Positions 7,018 to 13,092 are shown, counted from the stretch's first letter. The stretch: DNA of 18,011 nucleotides from an uncultured Faecalibacterium sp. (GCA_945982465.1 CAMFSB010000003.1:1-18011); one strand, 5' to 3'. A program made the numbers and translations. The notes: a model not told the origin generated them from the sequence alone.

Positions 7018-8757
7018 TTATTCCACGTCCTGCAGGGCGGCGAAGTCCTCCTCGCCGGTGCGCACCTTTACCACGCGGGTAACGTTGTAAACAAAGATCT
7101 TGCCGTCGCCGATGTGGCCGGTGTACAGCGCCTTTTTGGCCGCTTCGATCACCGCGTCCACCGGGATCTTGGAAACGATCACTTCCACCTTGACCTTGGG
7201 CAGCAGGGTCGAATCCACCACCGCGCCGCGGTACTTTTCGGCCGAGCCTTTCTGGATGCCGCAGCCCATGACCTGGGTCACGGTCATGCCGGTCACGCCC
7301 AACTGGTTCAGCGCGGCCTTCAGCGCGTCGAACTTGCTCAGCTTGACAATGATGCTCACCTTGTGCATGCCGGTGTCGTACACGCCGTCATGGATGGTCT
7401 CCTGCTTGACCACGGGCACAGCGGCGTTCAGCTGGGCCTCGCTGGCCTTGGCGGGGTCATCCTCGCCCAGGTCGGTGTTGGCGTTCACTTCCATGCCGGC
7501 GCCAGTAGCGTCGGTGATGGCAAAGCCGGAGTAGGCCGAAGCCAGGCCGTGCTCGTGCAGATCCAGGCCGTCGATCTCCACCTCAGCGGGCACACGCAGG
7601 CCAATGAACTTGTCGATCAGCTTGAACACCACGAACATCACGACCAGTACGTACGCCAGCACCGCCACAACGCCCAGCGCCTGCACGCCCAGCTGGGCAA
7701 AGCCGCCGCCGTAGAACAGGCCCTTGCCCACGCCGTCGCCGCCGTTGCCGAACAGGCCGATGGCCACCGTGCCCCAGATGCCGTTGACGCAGTGCACCGA
7801 CACAGCGCCCACGGGGTCGGCGATCTTGGCCACGTTCTCAAAGAATTCCACGCTCAGAACCACCAGGAAGCCGGCCACCAGGCCGATGAAGAACGCGCCG
7901 AACGGGTCGACGGTGTCGCAGCCGGCGGTGATGGCCACCAGGCCGGCCAGCGCGCCGTTCAGCGTCATGGAAACGTCGGGCTTGCCGTAGCGCAGCCAGG
8001 TGAACGTCATGGTCACGCAGGTGGCCACCGCGGCGGCCAGGTTGGTGTTGAAGCAGACCAGGCCCGTCAGCACCATGGCGTCATCGGTGGACAGGCAGAT
8101 GGACGAGCCGCCGTTGAAGCCGAACCAGCAGAACCACAGGATGAACACGCCCAGAGCGGCCGCCGTCAGGTTGTGGCCGGGGATGGCGCGGGCCTTGCCG
8201 TCCTTGCCGTACTTGCCAATGCGGGGGCCCAGCATCCACGCGCCCAGGCAGGCGATGGCGCCGCCCACCATGTGCACCGCCGTGGAACCGGCAAAATCAT
8301 GGAAGCCCAGCTCGCTCAGCCAGCCGCCGCCCCAGATCCAGTGGCCCGAAATGGGATACACCACCAGCGAGATGGCCGCCGAGTACAGGCAGTAGGCCTT
8401 GAAGTTGGTGCGCTCGGCCATCGAGCCGGAAACAATGGTCGCCGCCGTGGCGCAGAACACCGTCTGGAACACGGCGTACACCCACACGGGCATATCCAGC
8501 CCCAGGTGGGAGTAATCGCCCTGGATGAAAAAGTCGATGCCGCCCACCAGCGCGCCGCTGCCCGCGAACATCAGCCCGAAGCCGATGATCCAGTAGCACG
8601 GGGTGCCGATGCAGAAGTCCATCATGTTTTTCATCAGGATGTTGCCCGTGTTCTTGGCACGGGTCAGGCCTGCTTCACACAGGGCGAAGCCGGCCTGCAT
8701 GAAGTAGACCAGGAACGCTGCCACCAGCGTCCACATGACGTTGATCGAGTTGTACAT
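7018..8757 (-). CDS. Ammonium transporter fused to a C-terminal P-II domain
   Basis: Membrane ammonium channel (Amt/Rh family) joined in one 579-residue chain to a GlnB/GlnK-type regulator. Residues 1 to about 385 are the channel, with about 11 membrane helices, D154 and the pore histidines H162 (STAVHMVGG) and H322 (SVHCVNGIWGT). Residues about 386-464 form an acidic, probably flexible linker. Residues about 465-579 are P-II: KVSIIVKLSKFDALKAAL, the T-loop EKYRGAVV (508-514, Y509 at the classical modification position), KVKVEVIV, and TGHIGDGKIFV (546-556). P-II normally acts as a separate GlnK trimer that plugs AmtB; here the ratio is fixed at one per subunit. The start at 8757 follows AGGGAGGG; upstream in-frame codons run through the leader terminator and are rejected. 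Confidence 0.94.
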   Translation of the reverse strand: MYNSINVMWTLVAAFLVYFMQAGFALCEAGLTRAKNTGNILMKNMMDFCIGTPCYWIIGFGLMFAGSGALVGGIDFFIQGDYSHLGLDMPVWVYAVFQTVFCATAATIVSGSMAERTNFKAYCLYSAAISLVVYPISGHWIWGGGWLSELGFHDFAGSTAVHMVGGAIACLGAWMLGPRIGKYGKDGKARAIPGHNLTAAALGVFILWFCWFGFNGGSSICLSTDDAMVLTGLVCFNTNLAAAVATCVTMTFTWLRYGKPDVSMTLNGALAGLVAITAGCDTVDPFGAFFIGLVAGFLVVLSVEFFENVAKIADPVGAVSVHCVNGIWGTVAIGLFGNGGDGVGKGLFYGGGFAQLGVQALGVVAVLAYVLVVMFVVFKLIDKFIGLRVPAEVEIDGLDLHEHGLASAYSGFAITDATGAGMEVNANTDLGEDDPAKASEAQLNAAVPVVKQETIHDGVYDTGMHKVSIIVKLSKFDALKAALNQLGVTGMTVTQVMGCGIQKGSAEKYRGAVVDSTLLPKVKVEVIVSKIPVDAVIEAAKKALYTGHIGDGKIFVYNVTRVVKVRTGEEDFAALQDVE

Positions 8758-8780
8758 AAAAACCCTCCCTCTATGCTTGG

Positions 8781-8818
8781 AAAAACAAAAAGCGCCGCGA
8801 GGAAGTTCCTCGCGGCGC
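8781..8818 (-). terminator. Intrinsic terminator in the amt leader (attenuator candidate)
   Basis: On the minus strand a perfect 13-bp inverted repeat (8818-8806 with 8804-8792) built on GCGCCGCGAGGAA is followed directly by TTTTTGTTTTT (8791-8781). It reads as a terminator in the direction of amt, begins only about 12 nt after the predicted transcription start, and ends 24 nt before the amt ATG. On the plus strand the downstream sequence CCTTTGCCTTT is a much poorer terminator, and there is no plus-strand gene there to terminate. Confidence 0.75.
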
Positions 8819-8837
8819 CTTTGCCTTTGATGGGGCC

Positions 8838-8867
8838 AGTATAACCACCGTTTCACAATTCTGTCAA
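8838..8867 (-). promoter_or_regulatory. Sigma-A promoter of amt
   Basis: On the minus strand TTGACA (8867-8862), an 18-bp spacer and TATACT (8843-8838). Start predicted near 8831. Just upstream are the inverted repeat TTGCG-AAG-CGCAA (8869-8881) and two direct copies of GGCGTT (8886-8891 and 8900-8905), possible sites for a nitrogen regulator. Confidence 0.72.
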
Positions 8868-9171
8868 GTTGCGAAGCGCAATTTTGGCGTTTTTTACAAG
8901 GCGTTGAAAAAACTGTCCGCCCATTTATGGAAAATATATGAACAAATCGCCCCTGGCGGCGGTAGCGCCCTGCATGCCGGGAGAATCACGCCCCGGATCG
9001 TGCCCCCGCGCAGCCCGGCACGGCACCCCCAAAAAAAGCCCGCGCACAAATGTTTACAGATTTTTCTCCGGCCGTGTGGTATGCTGAAAGGGGAGGCCCC
9101 CGCCGCAAGCAAAGGCCGGCTGCGCCCGGCGGCGGGCGGTGTGCGGCCGCCTGCGGGCGGCAAGCCCCGGC

Positions 9172-9537
9172 TTACGGCTGGCGGCCGCCGGCCGGCGGCT
9201 GGGCCTTGCCGTCGTGGGGCTGGGAGTTTTTCAGCTCAAAATGGATCAAAAAGCTCAGCAGCGCGCGCAGGATGATCACCGCGCCCAGCACCACCAGCTC
9301 GCTCATTTCGCGCACCAGCACGGTTTTGAGGATCTCGGCCGCCATTTTGAATTCCAGGCCGGTGGCCAGGCCCTCGGCCAGCTCGAACTGCAGATCGTAC
9401 CGGCGGCGGAAAAAGGTCGACATGATATAGTGGTAAAATGCGTGGATCACGCTCCACGCTACCACAAAGATCCCCATAAATTCAGCCAAAGCGATCACAA
9501 TCGGGAGGACCGCTTCGTTGATCTGCTCCAAAACCAT
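9172..9537 (-). CDS. DUF1622 family small membrane protein
   Basis: A 121-residue protein with three likely membrane segments (about 8-32, 60-76 as an amphipathic or short segment, and 80-103). It has the pattern I associate with DUF1622: a first helix followed by a basic cytoplasmic turn (FFRRRYDLQFELAEGLATGLEFKMAAEILKT) and a second block (MSELVVLGAVIILRALLSFLIHFEL). Function is unknown for the family. The start is taken as ATG 9537 because GAGGTG lies 6 nt before it; the upstream in-frame ATG near 9582 overlaps the promoter and is rejected. The Pro/Gly-rich tail after residue 104 is probably disordered. It stands alone on this strand. Confidence 0.8.
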   Translation of the reverse strand: MVLEQINEAVLPIVIALAEFMGIFVVAWSVIHAFYHYIMSTFFRRRYDLQFELAEGLATGLEFKMAAEILKTVLVREMSELVVLGAVIILRALLSFLIHFELKNSQPHDGKAQPPAGGRQP

Positions 9538-9550
9538 TGATAACACCTCG

Positions 9551-9578
9551 TTTACAGCCTGTTGGTACACAGTATAGT
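9551..9578 (+). promoter_or_regulatory. Plus-strand half of a bidirectional promoter
   Basis: TTTACA (9551-9556), 16 bp, TATAGT (9573-9578). The -10 box overlaps the minus-strand -10 of the DUF1622 promoter (9571-9576). It would start transcription near 9585 toward the small frameshifted ORF at 9624 and perhaps the dipeptidase gene. Confidence 0.5.
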
Positions 9579-9599
9579 CCATCGGGCGAGGTTTGGCAA
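9571..9599 (-). promoter_or_regulatory. Promoter of the DUF1622 gene
   Basis: On the minus strand TTGCCA (9599-9594), 17 bp, TATACT (9576-9571), predicted start near 9564, about 27 nt before the chosen ATG. Its -10 box overlaps that of a plus-strand promoter. Confidence 0.7.
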
Positions 9600-9623
9600 G
9601 AACTGCCGCCGAAAGGAGAAACC

Positions 9624-9817
9624 ATGCACTTCCCGTACAAAAAAGCAGCGCAGGCGGCGTCTGCCCAGCCCGGCGGGGCAGCGCCGGGCGTGCGGCGCAA
9701 AGCTGGGCGGAGTTCGGCGCGCTGGCGGCCCGTGTAGCCGGCGGCCTGCTGCGGGATTTGTTTACAAATGGGAAACTGATGGAGCTGTACAACGCATTGT
9801 ATATCAATGCGCGGTGA
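9624..9817 (+). pseudogene. Small ORF with an apparent frameshift
   Basis: AAAGGAG lies 6 nt before ATG 9624, a good ribosome site. The frame reads MHFPYKKAAQ... and becomes implausible after VRRK, ending at 9737. A second frame (shifted by -1) carries a protein-like stretch from about 9703: SWAEFGALAARVAGGLL, then RDLFTNGKLMELYNALYINAR, with its stop at 9815-9817. One missing A in the AAA run near 9700-9703 would join the two into a product of about 64 residues. The block LFTNGKLMELYNALY resembles the N-terminal part of Rpn/PD-(D/E)XK recombination-promoting nucleases of Firmicutes, which would make this a remnant; that match is weak and from memory. A sequencing error, a real pseudogene, or chance all remain possible. 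Confidence 0.45.
9793..9811. repeat. Perfect 7+5+7 palindrome before the dipeptidase gene
   Basis: CGCATTG-TATAT-CAATGCG. It covers the last codons of the frameshifted small ORF and lies about 130 bp before the dipeptidase start. The AT-rich centre and length suit a dimeric repressor site; it has no T-run, so it is not a terminator. Confidence 0.4.
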
Positions 9818-9942
9818 ACCGCCGGGAACACGGCGCAAAAAGTTTGCATTTGCCAGCGTTCTGTAGTAAAACAAAAGAAGAAGCGCGCGCGGGGCGGCGG
9901 GGCCGCGCGCGGAGAACTGCCCGCCAGGAAAGGAACCGATTT

Positions 9943-11331
9943 ATGGATCAGCAGCTTGTTGCACGCATTGATGCGTTTGTGGAGGAAAACCGCAGCGCGA
10001 TCTTGGAGGACCTGGCCGCGCTGGTGGCCATCAACAGTGTTGAAACGGCCCCGGCCCCGGGCGCGCCCTTTGGCCCCGGCCCCAAGGCCGCGCTGGAAAA
10101 AACGCTGGAAATCGCCGGGCGGATGGGCTTTGCCACCCGCAACTGCGAAAACTACATCGGCTGGGCCGAGCTGCCCGGCGCCGACGCCGAAAAATATCTG
10201 GCCGCCATCTGCCATGTGGACGTGGTGCCTGCGGGCAACGGGTGGGACGCCGACCCCTTTACCATGCGGGTCAACGGCAACTGGCTGCTGGGCCGCGGCG
10301 TGGCCGATGACAAAGGCCCCATGGTGGCGCTGCTGTACGCCATGAAGTTTTTGCAGCAGGAGGGCGCGGCCCTGCGCTACCCCATCCGCGCGCTGGTGGG
10401 CGATAACGAGGAGACCGGCATGCGGGATGTGGACTATTACCTGGAGCATTACCCGGCCCCGGCGTTCTGCTTTACGCCGGACGCCGAGTTCCCGGTGTGC
10501 AACGGCGAAAAGGGCCAGTACGGCGGCGCGCTGGTCAGCCCGGTGTGCGCCGGCCGCGTGGTGGATATTGAGGGCGGCGTGGCCAACAACGCCGTGCCCG
10601 ACCGAGCCAGCGCACTGGTCAAAGCCGACTTTGCCGCCCTGAAGGAAGCCCCCGGCATCACGCTGGAAGCCGAGGGCGAGCTGGTGCGCGTGCGCGGCTG
10701 GGGCAAGGCCGGCCACGCCGCCATGCCTGAGGGCACGGTCAACGCCATCGGCCTGGTGGTGAACTACCTGGCTGCCAACGGCCTGTGCAATGAAGAGGAG
10801 CGCGCCTACTTTGCCGCATTGCAGAAGCTGCACGCCTCCACCGCCGGCGAGGGGCTGGGCATCGCCTGCGCCGACGGCCCGTTCGGCCCGCTGACCATCA
10901 TCGGAGGCCGCATCTTTATGCGGGAGGGCCGCATGGTGCAGACCTTTGACTGCCGCTACCCCACCGTCACCAGCGGCGAAGCGCTGGAAGCCGCCATCCG
11001 CAATGCGGTGTGCAGCGGGGCAGTGCTGGAAAGCGGCCGCAGCAACGCGCCGTTCTACATCGAGGCGGACAGCCCGGCCATCCGCGCCTGCATTGATACC
11101 TACAACGCCGTCACCGGCGAAAACGCCGCGCCGTTCACCATGGGCGGCGGCACCTATGCCCGGCATTTCCCCTACGCGGTGAGCTTTGGCCCCGAGCACG
11201 CGGACATGAAGCTGCCGCCGTTCGGCGGGCCCATGCACGGCGCCAACGAGGCCGCCCCGCTGGACAAGCTGCTGGAAGCGGTCAAGATCTACGCCCTGGC
11301 CCTGCTGGAGCTGGAAAAGGTGGATTTCTGA
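9943..11331 (+). CDS. pepV: M20 family dipeptidase, PepV-like
   Basis: Di-zinc cytoplasmic peptidase that cleaves dipeptides in the final step of peptide use. The 462-residue protein has the PepV length and metal-site order: H91 and D93 in CHVDVVPAGNGWDADPF, D122 in GRGVADDKGP, E156/E157 in GDNEETG, D180 in TPDAEFP, and the late His in GGGTYARHFP. VRGWGKAGHAAMPEGTVNAI is the lid-domain histidine segment. The start ATG at 9943 follows AGGAAAGGA; a longer in-frame reading back to 9562 passes through non-coding sequence and is rejected. No partner transporter is adjacent. The gene has no clear terminator immediately after it; the hairpin cluster begins about 10 nt past the stop. Confidence 0.93.
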   Translation: MDQQLVARIDAFVEENRSAILEDLAALVAINSVETAPAPGAPFGPGPKAALEKTLEIAGRMGFATRNCENYIGWAELPGADAEKYLAAICHVDVVPAGNGWDADPFTMRVNGNWLLGRGVADDKGPMVALLYAMKFLQQEGAALRYPIRALVGDNEETGMRDVDYYLEHYPAPAFCFTPDAEFPVCNGEKGQYGGALVSPVCAGRVVDIEGGVANNAVPDRASALVKADFAALKEAPGITLEAEGELVRVRGWGKAGHAAMPEGTVNAIGLVVNYLAANGLCNEEERAYFAALQKLHASTAGEGLGIACADGPFGPLTIIGGRIFMREGRMVQTFDCRYPTVTSGEALEAAIRNAVCSGAVLESGRSNAPFYIEADSPAIRACIDTYNAVTGENAAPFTMGGGTYARHFPYAVSFGPEHADMKLPPFGGPMHGANEAAPLDKLLEAVKIYALALLELEKVDF

Positions 11332-11341
11332 CAAAGCCGCC

Positions 11342-11746
11342 GCACCCGCTGTTCCCACTTTTTGAAAAAAGTGGGGCAAAAACTTTTTGATCCTGCGCAA
11401 AAATCCTTTTGCGCAGAAGGGCTTTTTGCGAGAGTTTTCCCATAAAAAATCAAGCGCGGCAGTCCAAAGGCAAAAATGCTTTGGACTGCCGCGCTATGAC
11501 GTTTGAGCCGACCGTCTGCCATAGAGTCCCCGCCGCGCAGCGGCGGGGGATCAAACGTTTTCGCCAGGCCTTTTTCAAAAGGCCGCGTTCCCCTTTCTTT
11601 TACGATCCCATCGGCGTTAAGAAATTTTGCTTTTCCTGCAAAATTTCAGCCGATGGCACCTTGTTACGGCGCGGGTCCGCTGCGTCGCAGTGAGGGCGTT
11701 TAAAAAATTTGCCCCGCCCGGAGCGAAGCGGAGGAACAGCGGGTGC
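11342..11746. repeat. 14-bp inverted repeat enclosing the hairpin cluster
   Basis: GCACCCGCTGTTCC at 11342-11355 is the exact reverse complement of 11733-11746. A shorter related copy, GGAACAGCGG, occurs again at 11764-11773. Inside, GGCAAAAACTTTTTGATCC (11375-11393, plus) matches GGCGAAAACGTTTGATCC (11565-11548, minus), each preceded by a T-run/A-run hairpin and followed by a GC-rich hairpin. I see no target-site duplication at the outer ends. Confidence 0.6.
11444..11494 (-). terminator. Terminator-like 16-bp hairpin reading leftward
   Basis: Perfect 16-bp stem (11454-11469 with 11479-11494) and a 9-nt loop. On the minus strand it is followed by TTGATTTTTT, a good terminator tail; on the plus strand there is no T-run. 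No minus-strand gene lies within 490 bp upstream of it, and the phosphatase gene there has its own terminator. Confidence 0.65.
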
Positions 11747-11860
11747 AAATTTTCAGCCCGAACGGAACAGCGGCGGTTTTTCGGTTCCTTTTTGGCGGCA
11801 AAAAGGAACAAAGCCCCCTCCCGGCAGAACTTGCCGGGTTAGCCCTCAGCCAAAACCAAG

Positions 11861-11922
11861 CCGCCAAAACTCAGCCCCGTGGCGGCACCCCGCCGCCAAA
11901 GCCGGCGGCCCGCCAAAACTCA
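11861..11922. repeat. Direct repeat pair CCGCCAAAACTCA
   Basis: The 13-mer CCGCCAAAACTCA occurs at 11861-11873 and 11910-11922, 49 bp apart, separated by GC-rich inverted repeats (GGCGGC...GCCGCC, GCCGGCGGC). It is part of the same repeat-rich region. Confidence 0.5.
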
Positions 11923-11941
11923 ACTCCGCCGTCCGGAATAT

Positions 11942-11971
11942 AAAAAACCGACCTGTCCGCAGGCCGGTTTT
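11942..11971. terminator. Terminator of the phosphatase operon
   Basis: AACCG-A-CCTG-TCCG-CAGG-C-CGGTT with one mismatch (stem 11946-11969). On the minus strand it is followed by TTTTTTATATT, 20 nt past the phosphatase stop; on the plus strand by TTTTCTTGTTTTG, so it may work both ways. Confidence 0.8.
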
Positions 11972-11990
11972 CTTGTTTTGCAGGTCCGCC

Positions 11991-12737
11991 TTACAGCGTA
12001 TGGCCGCTTTCGTCAAACACCGGGCCAAACGCCCCCATGGCCGAAACCGGCTCGCCGCTGGCGCGCAGGTGGGCCGTGTCGCCCATCATCTGGCAGCGGA
12101 AGCCCGCAATGCCGGGGGTCTGCTCCTCGGTATTCAGCACCGTCACGCTGGACGGCGCAAGGAAAAAGCTCTGCCACAGCAGCGGCGGAGCAATGTTCAG
12201 CACATGGCCGGCGGCCGCACCGGTCACGCCCAGGTGGCAGAAGCATACGGCCACAGCATCGCGCCGGGCGTCGGCCGCCACACGGTAATAGCCCTGCTCG
12301 CGGGTATAGCCGTACCGGGCCAACAGTCCGTCCACCCCGGCGCATACCTCGGCAAAGCGGGCGTCCACGTTTTGGGGCATGGCCTGCATCACGGGCAGGG
12401 TTGTCCAGGCGTCCCGGTCGCCGAACGCCGGCCGCGCCGTCCAGTATTCGGGCAGGAAATCCCATGGCTCCCGCTTGCGCTTGCCGGGGCGGTCGGGCAT
12501 ATCGTATTCGCCGCAGTTGAACTCCCGCAGCCAGGGCAGCGTCTGCCCGGTGCAGCCCAGCGCCTGCAGCGAGGGCGCCGCCGTGGCCTGCGCCCGGCCC
12601 AGCGGCGAAACATACACGTTGGTCACGGGCCACTGGGCCACGCGCTTTGCCAAAAGCGCCGCCTCGCGGAAGCCGGCCGCCGTCAGGCTGTCAACGGAAT
12701 AGTCCGGCTCGGCATGGCGGATAAAGATCAGCTTCAT
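11991..12737 (-). CDS. Histidine phosphatase (phosphoglycerate mutase-like) family protein
   Basis: A 248-residue protein of the branch-1 histidine phosphatase superfamily. The N-terminal IRHAEP (R7, H8) carries the phospho-accepting histidine; SPLGRAQATA (44-53) supplies a conserved Arg; CFCHLG (165-170) carries the second catalytic His (H168). The substrate cannot be told from sequence: the family covers sugar phosphatases, alpha-ribazole phosphatase and others. The central segment (about 75-125, Trp/Pro-rich with PGKRKREPWDF) is an insertion typical of substrate-specific lids. The ATG at 12737 has little ribosome site of its own and overlaps the stop of the upstream small gene (ATGA), so it is probably translated by coupling. 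Confidence 0.85.
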   Translation of the reverse strand: MKLIFIRHAEPDYSVDSLTAAGFREAALLAKRVAQWPVTNVYVSPLGRAQATAAPSLQALGCTGQTLPWLREFNCGEYDMPDRPGKRKREPWDFLPEYWTARPAFGDRDAWTTLPVMQAMPQNVDARFAEVCAGVDGLLARYGYTREQGYYRVAADARRDAVAVCFCHLGVTGAAAGHVLNIAPPLLWQSFFLAPSSVTVLNTEEQTPGIAGFRCQMMGDTAHLRASGEPVSAMGAFGPVFDESGHTL

Positions 12738-12871
12738 ACGCGAGGATCATCGTAAATGGTGATATAGCTGCTCTGCTTTTTCTCCTCCAGCAGAGCCAGC
12801 ACGGCCAAAAGGGCGGCGGCAAAGGCGGCAAAGCTGCACACAAACGACACCAAATGTCTGAGAAGTTTCAT
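12734..12871 (-). CDS. 45-residue single-helix membrane protein
   Basis: MKLLRHLVSF..., one hydrophobic segment at about 7-28 (LVSFVCSFAAFAAALLAVLA) followed by a charged cytoplasmic or external tail (EEKKQSSYITIYDDPRV). AAGGAGG lies 10 nt before ATG 12871; the longer in-frame start at 12928 overlaps the promoter and is rejected. Its stop overlaps the phosphatase start by 4 nt. Function unknown; the tight coupling suggests it anchors, recruits or tunes the phosphatase, or only serves its translation. Confidence 0.7.
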   Translation of the reverse strand: MKLLRHLVSFVCSFAAFAAALLAVLALLEEKKQSSYITIYDDPRV

Positions 12872-12899
12872 ACAAATATATCCTCCTTGGCTTTTTCCC

Positions 12900-12928
12900 A
12901 GTATAGCATAATTGCCGGCGGGGTGCAA
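12900..12928 (-). promoter_or_regulatory. Promoter of the small protein / phosphatase pair
   Basis: On the minus strand TTGCAC (12928-12923), 17 bp, TATACT (12905-12900), with TGC directly before the -10 box (extended -10). Start predicted near 12893, about 22 nt before the ATG. Confidence 0.72.
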
Positions 12929-13007
12929 ATCTTCGGCAATTTGGCCATTTGCTTGATTTTATCTTGAAATTTTTACGGGATCGTCAACAAAATGGAAAGT
13001 TTTTTCG

Positions 13008-13035
13008 TTGACTTGACCGTGCAAAATGATACAAT
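13008..13035 (+). promoter_or_regulatory. Promoter of the rnf operon
   Basis: TTGACT (13008-13013), 16 bp, TACAAT (13030-13035). Its -35 overlaps the right arm of the inverted repeat GTCAAC (12983-12988) / GTTGAC (13007-13012), which is flanked inward by AAAA and TTTTTT. This is a possible redox- or energy-responsive operator; it does not match the Rex consensus TTGTTAA-N4-TTAACAA well. Confidence 0.65.
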
Positions 13036-13056
13036 AAGATTATATATGGAACGGCC

Positions 13057-13092
13057 GCCCCGCCATGCCCTTTTTCCGTAAGGGCACGGGGC
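13057..13092 (+). other. Leader hairpin before rnfC
   Basis: GCCCC (13057-13061) with GGGGC (13088-13092) enclosing GCCCTT (13067-13072) with AAGGGC (13080-13085). It lies right after the predicted start of transcription and would overlap the alternative rnfC start at 13094. No T-run follows, so it is more likely an mRNA stabiliser or translation element than a terminator. Confidence 0.45.

Larger units (their letters stand above)
8758..9171. other. Gene-free region between amt and the DUF1622 gene
   Basis: 414 bp. The amt leader, terminator and promoter fill 8758-8867, with small repeats to about 8905. Beyond that I find no supported gene or clear terminator for the DUF1622 transcript, only GC-rich self-complementary sequence (for example GCCGCC-TGCG-GGCGGC near 9140) with no T-run. 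Confidence 0.65.
9538..9942. other. Region between DUF1622 and the dipeptidase gene
   Basis: 405 bp holding the bidirectional promoter (9551-9599), the frameshifted small ORF (9624-9817) and a 7+5+7 palindrome (9793-9811). The last part, 9820-9925, has weak promoter-like strings (TTTGCA at 9844, TAGTAA near 9866) but nothing firm. Confidence 0.6.
11332..11990. other. Gene-free hairpin-rich region
   Basis: About 660 bp with no credible gene but many perfect stems: 11354-11375 (10 bp), 11393-11416 (10 bp), 11454-11494 (16 bp), 11528-11548 (9 bp), 11567-11584 (8 bp), 11608-11656 (8+10 bp nested), 11704-11753 (9+5 bp), 11784-11809 (10 bp) and 11820-11838 (7 bp), then a terminator at 11946-11969. 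Several stems share a design of GC-rich base and A/T run next to the loop. This density is far above the rest of the window. Confidence 0.8.

Noticed and set aside
6769..8844. 691-codon plus-strand frame opposite amt
   Set aside because: Antisense shadow; translation is His/Gln/Ala-rich repeats without family marks, and it starts inside the desulfurase end and runs through two terminators.
11354..11375. First hairpin after the dipeptidase gene as its terminator
   Set aside because: The stem is good but no T-run follows on the plus strand (GCAAAAAC), so termination there is not supported.
9583..11400. Long minus-strand frame running from the dipeptidase region into the DUF1622 gene
   Set aside because: Only the last 121 codons (from 9537) look like a protein and have a ribosome site; the rest is antisense to the dipeptidase gene and covers the DUF1622 promoter.
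11409..11842. Small reading frames in the hairpin-rich region
   Set aside because: They cross the inverted repeats, have no good ribosome sites, and their translations mirror the palindromic DNA rather than a protein pattern.
11332..11990. CRISPR array
   Set aside because: Repeats are inverted and of unequal spacing and sequence; there is no regular repeat-spacer pattern and no cas gene.
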